Assembly: GCA_029941135.1 (NCBI GenBank)
Contig: JAPYRI010000005.1
Location: forward strand, 1-60,997
Length of the DNA: 60,997 nt
Origin: Alphaproteobacteria bacterium
GTDB taxonomy: Bacteria > Pseudomonadota > Alphaproteobacteria > JAPYRI01
Reading direction: 5' to 3'
The notes under the pieces: model-generated
Told to the model about the DNA's origin: nothing
The model's input: the letters and a program-made list of their open reading frames with translations, nothing else
Databases searched by the model: none
Shown: positions 35,452 to 44,022 of the stretch, one piece after another
How positions within the stretch are numbered: position 1 is the first letter of the stretch
Layout: each line of letters starts with the position of its first letter
Program-made: the position numbers and the translations under genes

Positions 35452-37857
35452 TTATTCTGCGGCTTGCCGATTCTGTTGAATCAGTTTCCAGATGACATTG
35501 GGACGCAGGGGCAGTTCCGTGATTTCGACACCCAAGGGTTCAAGAGCATCAGTGACCGCATTGGACAATGCACCCGGGACCGGTCCCGGAACACCTTCAC
35601 CGATACCACGGCTGCCCAAGGGCGTATAGGGACAGGGGGTCGGCGCATGGGTGACTTCAACATGCGGCACGTCAGCCGCCGTCGCCAATTTGTAGTTTTC
35701 CAGTGTGCTGGTCAATTGCTGACCTGTGTCATCGTAGACAAATTCCTCAAAAATGCAGTTTGAGATGCCTTGAACGACACCACCGGTAATTTGACCATCG
35801 ACAATCTGCGGGTTTATCACCCGGCCCATATCTTCCGATGTCATATAGCGCTTAATCTCGAATTGTCCTGTCGTTGCATCAACTTCAACAATCGCTGCAT
35901 GCGCGGCAAAACAGATCATTGGCATCGCCGCTTCAAAATAAGCCGTGTGCTCAAGACCGGCTTCCTCACCCTCGGGCAAATCCAGTGGTGTCATAACAAT
36001 ACGATAGGCAAGTTCAGCGAAAGTAGTTCGAATGTTTGTGTCTTTCCGATAAATAATTTCGCCATCGATGAAATCGAAATCTTCCGGTTTGGCACTCACC
36101 GAAAAATCATGCGCCGCAATCCGGCTCATCTTTTCCTTGATGTGACGGCACGCTTGGGCCACCGCACTCAATTTGTAGGAACCTGCGCGCGCGCCAATGG
36201 TGCCGCAGCCAAACGGCGTGTTATCCGTATCGCCTTGGCTGTGTTTCACATCGTCCGGAGAAATTCCCATCTCGTGCGCAACCACCTGAGCGACCGTGGT
36301 TTCATGGCCCTGCCCTTGCGAGCAATCGCCGTCGCACACTTGAACTTTTCCCCTCGGATCGACTCGCACCATCGCCGCGCCATAACCGGGTTGATTTTCC
36401 ATTTGAACCAAAACTTCGGACGCCATCCCCGACGCTTCCGCGCCTAGCCCGAAACCAATGCCCAAATAACGACCCTGCTTTCGCGCCTCTTCTTGCTCCC
36501 GGCGAAAACCGGTGAGGTCAATTTTTTCAACCAGATTGTCCAATACCTTTATAAAATTGCCGCTGTCGTAGTTAAAGCCGGTGGCCGTGGTGTACGGAAA
36601 TTCGGTGACTAAGTTCATACGTTGGACCGCCGTCGGCTCCAGACCGAGCTCGCGCGCCACTGTGTGCATTGCGCGCTCCATGGCAAATCGCGCAGGATAA
36701 GATCCGAACGACCGCGCCGGCGACAACACTGCCTTATTGGTAAAGGCCACTTTCAACTTTATGTCGCAATTGGGAATGTCATAGCCGCTGGGCAACAGCA
36801 CCGCGCCCAAAAACGGCATCAGGTAACCCCAATAAACCCCTTCACAGCCATCGCCGCCATCGGCGATTATGCGATCGCGCAATGCCAAGATGCGGCCATC
36901 CGAGCGGGCGGCAATTTCCAGATCATGTATTTGATCCCGCTCCTGGCTGATCGACATGAGATGTTCTTCACGGCTTTCGATCCAGCGTACTGGCCGGCCA
37001 AGTTTTCTCGCCATGTGGCAAATCAATATGGGTTCGCGATAGAACGGCGCTTTGGTGCCGAAGGCGCCTCCTTGGTCGCGCGGCGCCATAACGCGCACTT
37101 GCTCAGCCGGAATACTGAGAATGTCGGATAGCGCAAGCCGATCAATGTGCGGGCGCTGTGTCGTAATCCAGGCACTAAGTCCTTCGGCATGATCCCAATC
37201 GGCGACCACCCCCCGCGGCTCCATGGGCGTGACCCCGCAACGGTGACAACGGTACCGACGTTTAACCACCAAGTCGGCTTCTTCGAATATTTTTGCCACG
37301 CGGACGTCGTTGGCCTCTTGATCGGCAATTTCCTCGCCACCGGTAAGCGATGATTCGTATTGAATATTATCGTCAAACTGTTCGTGCACGCGGGTGGCGT
37401 CGGGGGCCAGTGCCGCTTCCATGTCTCCCACATAGGGCAGCATTTCATAGTCCACCATGACAAGTTCAGCGGCGTCTTCGGCTACGTATTTATCCCTGGC
37501 GACAATTGCCGCGACTGGTTCCCCATGAAATTTGACTTTGCCGATGGCCAAGGGGCCGAAAGTGGGGTGATTGGCCGGAATGTTGGGCACCACGATCGGC
37601 TGGGGCATGAGCAAAATTTCTTCCGCCAATTGCTTGCCCGCGATTACAGCGACAACGCCCTTGAGCTCTTCGGCTGCTGACGTGTCAATGTTTACTATTT
37701 TTGCGTGGGCATGCAGGCTGCGGACAAACACCAAATGAAGCATGCCGGGCAGTTGAATGTCGCCGATGAAATTGCCTTTGCCCGTGGTCAAACGATAATC
37801 TTCCTTACGCTTTAGCTTGCGTCCCAGCCACCCTTTGCCCGCCTCGGTATCGGTCAT
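35452..37857 (-). CDS. Molybdenum hydroxylase large subunit (xanthine dehydrogenase/CO dehydrogenase family)
   Basis: An 801-residue molybdopterin-binding subunit. It has the a/b hammerhead domain (about residues 20-135), the QGGAFGTKAPFYREP Moco segment, and the C-terminal GSRGIGEGVPGPVPGALSNAV with the catalytic glutamate of the family. The loop that in CO dehydrogenase reads AYxCSFR is absent; here it is PARSFGSYPAR, closer to the RGFG loop of hydroxylases. So CO oxidation is unlikely and a carbon hydroxylation of an aromatic or CoA-linked substrate is more plausible. Its ATG overlaps the small subunit stop by 4 bases. Gene order is medium, small, large. Confidence 0.88.
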   Translation of the reverse strand: MTDTEAGKGWLGRKLKRKEDYRLTTGKGNFIGDIQLPGMLHLVFVRSLHAHAKIVNIDTSAAEELKGVVAVIAGKQLAEEILLMPQPIVVPNIPANHPTFGPLAIGKVKFHGEPVAAIVARDKYVAEDAAELVMVDYEMLPYVGDMEAALAPDATRVHEQFDDNIQYESSLTGGEEIADQEANDVRVAKIFEEADLVVKRRYRCHRCGVTPMEPRGVVADWDHAEGLSAWITTQRPHIDRLALSDILSIPAEQVRVMAPRDQGGAFGTKAPFYREPILICHMARKLGRPVRWIESREEHLMSISQERDQIHDLEIAARSDGRILALRDRIIADGGDGCEGVYWGYLMPFLGAVLLPSGYDIPNCDIKLKVAFTNKAVLSPARSFGSYPARFAMERAMHTVARELGLEPTAVQRMNLVTEFPYTTATGFNYDSGNFIKVLDNLVEKIDLTGFRREQEEARKQGRYLGIGFGLGAEASGMASEVLVQMENQPGYGAAMVRVDPRGKVQVCDGDCSQGQGHETTVAQVVAHEMGISPDDVKHSQGDTDNTPFGCGTIGARAGSYKLSAVAQACRHIKEKMSRIAAHDFSVSAKPEDFDFIDGEIIYRKDTNIRTTFAELAYRIVMTPLDLPEGEEAGLEHTAYFEAAMPMICFAAHAAIVEVDATTGQFEIKRYMTSEDMGRVINPQIVDGQITGGVVQGISNCIFEEFVYDDTGQQLTSTLENYKLATAADVPHVEVTHAPTPCPYTPLGSRGIGEGVPGPVPGALSNAVTDALEPLGVEITELPLRPNVIWKLIQQNRQAAE

Positions 37858-38324
37858 GCCATTTTCTCCGCCGCGCTTTTAATCGCTGTAACAATATTTA
37901 CGTAGCCCGTGCATCGGCACAGATTTCCAATCAAAGCTTCGCGTATTTCATCTTCCGACGGATCTGGATTTTCCTTCAAAAACTCTTCCGCATTCATCAA
38001 AATTCCGGGGGTGCAATAGCCGCACTGAAGGGCGTGGTGCTCGTTAAACTCTTCCTGCAGGGGATGCAATTTGCCGTCCTGCGCCAATCCTTCGACCGTG
38101 GCCACCTCATGGCCATCTGCTTGGACAGCGAGCATCAGGCATGATTTAACCGCTTCGCTGTCGATCTGTATGGTGCAGGCGCCACATACACCCTCATACG
38201 TACACCCGACATGTGTGCCAGTGAGGCCGGCCACGTCGCGAATAAAATCCACCAGTAACAAGCGCACCGGAATGTGTTCTTGATACTCTTCACCATTAAT
38301 GGTGATGGTTACATCTTTGTACAT
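37854..38324 (-). CDS. Molybdenum hydroxylase small [2Fe-2S] subunit
   Basis: A 156-residue iron-sulfur subunit. The plant-ferredoxin-type cluster is held by cysteines in HVGCTYEGVCGACTIQID, and the second cluster in the helical domain by CGYCTPGILMNAEEFL and LCRCTGYVNIV. These are the standard motifs of CoxS/XdhA-type subunits. It passes electrons from the molybdenum centre to the FAD of the medium subunit. It starts 28 bases after the medium subunit and overlaps the large subunit by 4 bases. Confidence 0.93.
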   Translation of the reverse strand: MYKDVTITINGEEYQEHIPVRLLLVDFIRDVAGLTGTHVGCTYEGVCGACTIQIDSEAVKSCLMLAVQADGHEVATVEGLAQDGKLHPLQEEFNEHHALQCGYCTPGILMNAEEFLKENPDPSEDEIREALIGNLCRCTGYVNIVTAIKSAAEKMA

Positions 38325-38352
38325 CTAACTTAAATTTCCCCCAGTTACCGCA

Positions 38353-39237
38353 CTAACTCCCGGTTTCCGCGCGATTGAACGCCGTGGCTGTTACTTCCTT
38401 GCCCAATTCCCGCATGAGCAAGCGGCGATAGTCTTCGTCAGCCCACATGTCAGCTTGAACTTCTAGTTCTGCGGCCGCCGCCTCGAACGCTTCACCGATT
38501 TTGCTGGTTTCGTCTGCCCTTGCACCAATCAAAACTTGCTCCGCTGCCGCCGATCGGCAGGGCCCATCACCTAAGCCACTGAAGGCAACGCGCGCCCGCA
38601 GGCAAATACCGGCCGCATCGGTCTGCACCAACACGGCGACCCCGACCACCGGCAAGGCGTCCGCCACCAATCCCCACTTTTTGTAGGCGCTCCCCGTATT
38701 TGGTTCGGGTGTCGGCAAAGTCACCGCCACCAAGATCTCATTGTCTTCACGCGCAGTCTCCAAGGGTGATCCCAGAAAATCATCCGCAACCAAAGTTCTT
38801 TTCGCACCCGTGCGCGAGACCAGTTCGACGCTTGCGCCTATGCCCAGACAAGCCGCTGGCGTGCACGCGGCAATGTAATTCCAACAAAGACTGCCACCAA
38901 TTGTTCCGCGATTGCGGACTTGCCGGTCACCAACATGGGCCGCCGCGTCAACAAGGGCTCCATAGGCGCCACGTAGTTTGTCGGCATTGGCCATCTCACG
39001 GTAGCGGGTCATGGCGCCAATGCGCAGACCCGTATCATCACTGGAAATGCCCTTAATTTCAGATACATCCTGCAAATCGACCAGGCAGGATGGTGACACC
39101 AGTCGCGACTTTATGGCTTGCATCAAACTCATGCCGCCGGCAATAAACATCGCGTCTTCGCCCCCGTCGACGATGGCTGCAATTGCTTCATCGACAGATT
39201 TTGGCCGAACGTAGTTATCAATGACGGAGGGGTACAT
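38353..39237 (-). CDS. Molybdenum hydroxylase FAD-binding (medium) subunit
   Basis: A 294-residue FAD subunit of the CoxM/XdhB family. It has the FAD-binding AMFIAGGMSLMQAIK (about residues 29-43), and VRNRGTIGGSLCWN, the second flavin-contact motif, then a CO dehydrogenase flavoprotein C-terminal domain (about 175-285). It is the first gene of a three-gene minus-strand operon and is divergent from the acyl-CoA dehydrogenase gene by 180 bases. Electron flow would be from the molybdenum centre through two clusters to FAD and then to a quinone, NAD or cytochrome. Confidence 0.92.
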   Translation of the reverse strand: MYPSVIDNYVRPKSVDEAIAAIVDGGEDAMFIAGGMSLMQAIKSRLVSPSCLVDLQDVSEIKGISSDDTGLRIGAMTRYREMANADKLRGAYGALVDAAAHVGDRQVRNRGTIGGSLCWNYIAACTPAACLGIGASVELVSRTGAKRTLVADDFLGSPLETAREDNEILVAVTLPTPEPNTGSAYKKWGLVADALPVVGVAVLVQTDAAGICLRARVAFSGLGDGPCRSAAAEQVLIGARADETSKIGEAFEAAAAELEVQADMWADEDYRRLLMRELGKEVTATAFNRAETGS

Positions 39238-39417
39238 GGGAGTTTCCCGAAATGGTAATTATCTTGAGGCCATCATTATCCTATTCGAGGATCGCATAAA
39301 GCAAGGGCCTGTGCCCTATTCTGATCAATGAATTTGTGTTTTATTCGATCCTCCAGAATATCGTCACTCGGGCACCCCTTGAACCGAGTAAGAGATTGCA
39401 TGCGAGAGTAAAATGAG

Positions 39418-40620
39418 ATGACCGTAGACACTGTCCTTCCGAATACTCAAATCCCGAGTTACGAACTGTCTACCGATCAGATAGAAATTCGCGATCAGGC
39501 GCTCAAATTTTTCATGTCTGAATTCCACCCCTTGCAAGAGCGGATGGATAACGAGGACTGGTGGCCCGAGCATGCCATCCCGAAGTTGGGAGAAATGGGT
39601 TACTTGGGTCAAACAGTTGGCGAAGAATACGGCGGCGCGGGTCTCGATTACTTGACGTCAAGTGTCATAGCGGAAGTCATGACTTACGCCAATCCGGCCA
39701 TTGCCTTCAGTTGGCTTGGTCATGACAACCTGTGCCTCAACAATATTTATCGCAGCGGCAATGAAGATCAACGCAATCGTTATGTCCCAAAAATGTGTTC
39801 GGGCGAGTGGATTGGCGCATTGGGAATGACTGAGCCGGGAGCGGGATCGGATGCATTGGGGTCCATGCGAACGCGGGCGCGGCGTGAGGGCGATCATTAC
39901 GTCTTGAACGGTACCAAGATATTCATCACCAATGGACCGATCGCCGACGTGCTTTTGGTCTACGCCAAAACCGATATGGAAAAAGGCACGCGGGGTATCT
40001 CCGCCTTTATCGTTGAAAAGGGCTTCGAAGGTTTCCGGGTCGCGCAAAAACTGGACAAAATGGGATTTCGCGGCAGTCCCCTGGGCGAATTGGTGTTCGA
40101 CGACTGCATAGTACCGGTCGAAAACCTGGTCGGTGAAGAAAATCAGGGAGCGCGCATTATGATGACGGGCCTCGACATCGAACGCGCGATGGCGGTTCCT
40201 TTTGCCATTGGCATTGGCCAACGGGCTCTCGACCTCGCGCTTGATTACGCTCAAACTAGAGAACAATTTGGCAAAACGATCTCAAACTTTCAGATGATTC
40301 AGTCGAAGCTTGCAGAAATGTATATTAGGCTGGAAGCCGCCCGCTCTTTTGCTTACCGGGCAATTAGGGCGTGTGATAATATGCCCCATGGTGAAACCGG
40401 CCGTGGTGATATCCACAAATTGACCGCCGCGGCCCTATTTCATTCGGCGGAAGCGGCAACGTTTATCGCCGATGAGGCCGTTCAAATCCACGGTGGGATG
40501 GGGTATATGCGGGAAACCGAGGTCAATCGCTTGTACCGTTGTACAAAGGTCCTCGAGATCGCCGCTGGCACACAAGAAGTTCGCAAAATGATTATTGCCG
40601 GTGAAATGCTGAAAGGCTAA
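39418..40620 (+). CDS. Acyl-CoA dehydrogenase, isovaleryl-CoA-dehydrogenase-like
   Basis: A 400-residue acyl-CoA dehydrogenase of standard length. FAD and substrate segments include GALGMTEPGAGSD, KIFITNGPIADVLLVYAKT and HGGMGYMRETEVNRLYR. The usual catalytic Glu in the YEGT motif is replaced: here the motif is EIAAGTQEVRKM. A glutamate is instead present at residue 255 (GLDIERAM), where isovaleryl-CoA dehydrogenase carries its base. This makes a branched-chain substrate likely. The gene faces away from the molybdenum hydroxylase operon and is followed 37 bases later by a thiolase. Confidence 0.9.
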   Translation: MTVDTVLPNTQIPSYELSTDQIEIRDQALKFFMSEFHPLQERMDNEDWWPEHAIPKLGEMGYLGQTVGEEYGGAGLDYLTSSVIAEVMTYANPAIAFSWLGHDNLCLNNIYRSGNEDQRNRYVPKMCSGEWIGALGMTEPGAGSDALGSMRTRARREGDHYVLNGTKIFITNGPIADVLLVYAKTDMEKGTRGISAFIVEKGFEGFRVAQKLDKMGFRGSPLGELVFDDCIVPVENLVGEENQGARIMMTGLDIERAMAVPFAIGIGQRALDLALDYAQTREQFGKTISNFQMIQSKLAEMYIRLEAARSFAYRAIRACDNMPHGETGRGDIHKLTAAALFHSAEAATFIADEAVQIHGGMGYMRETEVNRLYRCTKVLEIAAGTQEVRKMIIAGEMLKG

Positions 40621-40657
40621 AGACCCCGCAAAACCAACTTTTTAAGGTCACAAAGCT

Positions 40658-41911
40658 ATGGAAGACGTTTACATCATTGGCGCCTCATCAACTCGTTTTC
40701 AGAAATGGCCGGAAAAATCGTACAAAGAACTGACCCGCGAAGCTTATCTGGCGGCCCTGGAAGATGCCGGGATGGCAGAGGGCGGCCCGATCCAAAGCGC
40801 ATGGTTTGGTAATTGCGGCATGTGGACGGAGAAACAGGGCTCAATACGCGGCCAGGTATGCTTCACCCCCCTCGTCCGCGAAGGTTTGTTTCCCGAACGG
40901 GTCCCAATGATCAATGTAGAAAGCGGGTGCGCAACTGCCTCAATGGCGTTGAACGGCGCCTGGAAGGACATTGTCAGCGGCCAATCCAACATGGCCATCG
41001 CCATGGGTGTTGAAAAAACCTACTTCCCTGACGCGCCGGAAAACACGGCAGCCCTCTACAATGGCGGCATAGATCAGTTCAACCCGGAAGAATGGCAAGC
41101 TTATTATGCTGCTGCCGGCGACACTGCCGGCAAGCCTTTTGAACCCGGTTCGGACCGCACCATATTCATGGACACCTACGCCATGCAGGCATGCTTCCAC
41201 ATGAAAAAATATGGCACAACCCAGCGACAAATTGCCGCGAGCGCAGCAAAAAACCATCGCAACGGGGTGGATAACCCCAAAGCGCAATACAGTTTTAATC
41301 TAACCATCGACAAAGTATTGGAAGACCGGCCGGTCACCTATCCGCTCACCCGATCCATGTGCGCGCCTACCGGCGACGGCGCTGCTGCGGCCATCGTCTG
41401 CTCGGGAAGCTATTTGAAGACATTGCCCAGCGAAGTTCAGGAGCGTGCGGTAAAGATCGCGGCAACCACATTAAGCGGCGGCAAATACAGAACGTTGGAC
41501 GAACCTGGTCTCAGCCGCACGGCTGCCGAAAAAGCATACAAAATGGCCGACTTGGCGCCTGATGATATGGATGTCGCCGAAGTGCACGACGCAACTTCGT
41601 TCTGCGAGATTTATCAGTGTGAAATGATGGGGTTCGCCGAAGAGGGCAAGGGCGGTCAGCTGGTTGAGAGCGGCGGCACTTCGAATGGCGGCAAGATACC
41701 CGTCAACATGTCGGGCGGCCTGGTCTCGAAAGGACATCCGGTGGGCGCAACCGGTCTTTCCATGATCGACGAGCTTACCACGCAATTGCGCGGCGAAGCC
41801 GGTGTACGACAAGTTGAAGGCGCACGCCGGGCTTTGGCCGAAAACGGGGGTGGGGTCATCGGATTTGACGAAGCCGCCTGCTCGGTGATTATTCTGGAAA
41901 AGACGACTTAG
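40658..41911 (+). CDS. SCP-x-type thiolase / acetyl-CoA acyltransferase
   Basis: A 417-residue thiolase-fold protein of the non-classical, sterol-carrier-protein-X-like branch. The acyl-enzyme cysteine is in NVESGCATASMALNG, the catalytic His in KGHPVGATGLSMIDEL, and EVHDATSFCEIYQCEMMGFAEEG is typical of this branch. The second cysteine motif near the C-terminus reads NGGGVIGFDEAACSVI, which departs from the classical thiolase CxGGG. Relatives cleave 3-oxoacyl-CoA thioesters with branched or bulky chains such as sterol side chains. It lies 37 bases after the acyl-CoA dehydrogenase. Confidence 0.87.
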   Translation: MEDVYIIGASSTRFQKWPEKSYKELTREAYLAALEDAGMAEGGPIQSAWFGNCGMWTEKQGSIRGQVCFTPLVREGLFPERVPMINVESGCATASMALNGAWKDIVSGQSNMAIAMGVEKTYFPDAPENTAALYNGGIDQFNPEEWQAYYAAAGDTAGKPFEPGSDRTIFMDTYAMQACFHMKKYGTTQRQIAASAAKNHRNGVDNPKAQYSFNLTIDKVLEDRPVTYPLTRSMCAPTGDGAAAAIVCSGSYLKTLPSEVQERAVKIAATTLSGGKYRTLDEPGLSRTAAEKAYKMADLAPDDMDVAEVHDATSFCEIYQCEMMGFAEEGKGGQLVESGGTSNGGKIPVNMSGGLVSKGHPVGATGLSMIDELTTQLRGEAGVRQVEGARRALAENGGGVIGFDEAACSVIILEKTT

Positions 41912-41929
41912 CTGACGAGAGGCCTCTCG

Positions 41930-43168
41930 TCACGTCGCATCAAACTCGACCGGTAGCGCCTTCACCCCGCGCAAAACGACCGAGTCCATAAATTTCAGGT
42001 CCTGTTCTGGTATCGCCAGATGCACATCTTTAAGTCGTTTTGACATCTCGCGGATGGCGATCTGACTTTCCAGTCGCGCCAGTGGTGCTCCCAAACAAAA
42101 GTGGATACCTTGACCAAACGTGAGGTGCCGGTTTCGTTTGCGCGTTATATCAACCGCATCTGGGTTGCTGAACCTTCGGTCGTCACGGTTACCGGAATTT
42201 ACAAAGGCAAATATCCGCTCCCCTTCGTTGAGTTTCTTGCCACCCATTTCTACATCGCGGGCGACAATACGTACTTGCGAACCGCTGGGCCCGTCGTACC
42301 GCAGCAGTTCTTCGATCGCGCTAGTGACCAGATCTGGCTGCCGATTGAGCAATTCCATCTGATCCCGGTGTTTCATCAACGCCAGCATGCCGTTGCCCAT
42401 GAGGTTTGTGGTGGTTTCGTGGCCGGCAAATAGCAGTAGAATGCAGTTGCTGATCAGTTCATCTTCACTCAATTTATCGCCGTCGTCCCCCGCCTCCAAC
42501 ATACCGGTGGTCAAATCGTCCTGGGGAGACTTTCGCCGTTCCTCAATCATCGACCGAAAATATCCTGCCATATCGTGGGTGGCGGCTTCGGCCTTGGCGT
42601 ACTTATCTTCGGCTGATTGTGCACTACCGATAAACAACGCGATGTCATCGGACCAACGTTTGATTTGATCCAATTCCGAACGCGGGACGCCCAATAAATC
42701 CATCATCACGGTCGCCGGCAGTGGATAGGCCAAGTCGGTAATGATATCCATTCGGCCAGTTTCCGACACACGGTCAATCATCCCTGTCACCAGATCTTCG
42801 ATCGACAGGCGCATTTTCTCAACGATGCGTGGGGTGAACGGTTGATTCATTAAATTGCGCAAGTGCGTGTGCTCGGGGGGGTCTTTAAATACGGCCCACT
42901 TTCCCAAATAATGAATGAGGCTCTGAATTTTATTCCGCTCCTCGCCGGTGACCCGCTTAAAAAAAGGAGTCATCCGGTCGGAAGACATATCGTCCCCCAC
43001 CAAAACTTCGCGCACGTCGTCATAACGGGTCAGCACCCAACCGCGCAGGTTTTGGGACCAATGAACTGGATCTTCATCCCGCAAACGCTTGAAAGTGGGA
43101 AAAGGGTTCGCCAAAAACCCAGGATCACGATGGTTGACGTCTAAACTCATGTCTTGCTCGGCGGCCAT
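41930..43168 (-). CDS. Cytochrome P450 (first of two)
   Basis: A soluble bacterial P450 of 412 residues from the ATG at 43166-43168, preceded by AGGG; the frame stays open to 43237 but without typical sequence. The I-helix has LLLFAGHETTTNLMGNG with the acid-alcohol pair for oxygen activation, the K-helix has AIEELLRYDGPSG, and the heme loop is TFGQGIHFCLGAPLARLE with the thiolate cysteine. It is divergent from the IclR gene across 110 bases with a palindrome. A close relative lies at 47590. No ferredoxin or reductase gene is visible, so redox partners are elsewhere. Confidence 0.9.
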   Translation of the reverse strand: MAAEQDMSLDVNHRDPGFLANPFPTFKRLRDEDPVHWSQNLRGWVLTRYDDVREVLVGDDMSSDRMTPFFKRVTGEERNKIQSLIHYLGKWAVFKDPPEHTHLRNLMNQPFTPRIVEKMRLSIEDLVTGMIDRVSETGRMDIITDLAYPLPATVMMDLLGVPRSELDQIKRWSDDIALFIGSAQSAEDKYAKAEAATHDMAGYFRSMIEERRKSPQDDLTTGMLEAGDDGDKLSEDELISNCILLLFAGHETTTNLMGNGMLALMKHRDQMELLNRQPDLVTSAIEELLRYDGPSGSQVRIVARDVEMGGKKLNEGERIFAFVNSGNRDDRRFSNPDAVDITRKRNRHLTFGQGIHFCLGAPLARLESQIAIREMSKRLKDVHLAIPEQDLKFMDSVVLRGVKALPVEFDAT

Positions 43169-43251
43169 TTCAGCCCTCATATTGAAAATTTGGACGTATC
43201 CTAACCCAAACGCCTGCGGGCAAACAGCCGCAGACAATCATTGACATTTAA

Positions 43252-43267
43252 GTTCGATATTACGAAC
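43252..43267. promoter_or_regulatory. Palindrome between P450 and IclR genes (candidate operator)
   Basis: GTTCG-ATATTA-CGAAC is a perfect inverted repeat only 11 bases before the iclR ATG and 84 bases before the P450 ATG. A TTGACA hexamer at 43241-43246 lies just upstream and could be the -35 of the iclR operon, so a bound regulator would cover the promoter. IclR proteins bind such palindromes and are often autoregulated. No good -10 element at the right spacing is visible. Confidence 0.5.
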
Positions 43268-43278
43268 ATATATTTGTA

Positions 43279-44022
43279 ATGTCGAATTCAAACGTAAAAG
43301 CCGCGCGCCGGACCCTCGACTTGCTGGAAGTATTCAGCTCCCGAAGAGAACCCATGTCCCTCACCGAACTGGCGACCGAAATTGGCGCCCCAAAAACCAG
43401 CTGTTTTGAGCTTCTTCAGACCTTAAAGGCACGCGGGTACTTGTATGCTTTAGGCCCCCGGCGCGGATACTATCCAACCCGGCGTTTTCTCGACCATGCG
43501 CAAGTCATAACCGAGAGCGACCCGGTGTTAAAACGTCTGGGATCAGCGCTCAAAAATCTGCGCGATGCAACCGGCGAAACGGTCATTCTGGGCAAGCAAC
43601 AGGGTAATGAAGTTGTCTATCTTCAGGTGATTGAGGGCCGTCAAAGCATTCGCTACTCGGCCCAGGCTGGCGACCAAAAACCCCTTCATTCCAGCGCCAT
43701 CGGAAAAGCATTTTTGGCTCAATTGAATGAAAGTGATCTCGACAATTTGCTCGCATCCCTGCCACTCAAGCAAATCACCTCGAAGACGTTCACCAACCAT
43801 GCTCGCCTTCAAGCCGACCTCGAGAGGGGCCGAAAACTGGGGTATTTTGTGACCCGGGGAGAAAACGTTGCAGACGTGACAGCCGTTGCAACGACCTTGT
43901 ATATTCATAGCGAGCCTTTTGGTGTTGCCGTCGCAGGACCGAGCGGACGTATGGATGCCGGTTTGGACACCGTATCCGCCAAACTGTTATCCCTAAAAGC
44001 GTCTGAGGAGAAAGCGCAGTGA
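43279..44022 (+). CDS. IclR-family transcriptional regulator
   Basis: A 247-residue regulator with an N-terminal winged helix-turn-helix (about residues 8-65, including MSLTELATEIGAPKTSCFEL and LQTLKARGYLY) and a C-terminal effector domain with LHSSAIGKAFLAQL and the FTNHARLQADLERGRKLGYFVTRGE segment typical of IclR. The family controls aromatic, ketone and short-acid catabolism. It starts 11 bases after a palindrome and its stop overlaps the next start (GTGA), so it is the first gene of the long catabolic operon. The effector is unknown. Confidence 0.92.
   Translation: MSNSNVKAARRTLDLLEVFSSRREPMSLTELATEIGAPKTSCFELLQTLKARGYLYALGPRRGYYPTRRFLDHAQVITESDPVLKRLGSALKNLRDATGETVILGKQQGNEVVYLQVIEGRQSIRYSAQAGDQKPLHSSAIGKAFLAQLNESDLDNLLASLPLKQITSKTFTNHARLQADLERGRKLGYFVTRGENVADVTAVATTLYIHSEPFGVAVAGPSGRMDAGLDTVSAKLLSLKASEEKAQ

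Noticed and set aside
35770-36447. Plus-strand frame (225 codons) opposite the molybdenum hydroxylase large subunit
   Set aside because: Shadow of the conserved large-subunit gene; His/Arg/Asn-rich without motifs.
35452-39237. Annotation as aerobic CO dehydrogenase CoxMSL
   Set aside because: The CODH active-site loop AYxCSFR is absent, so only the family-level call is kept.
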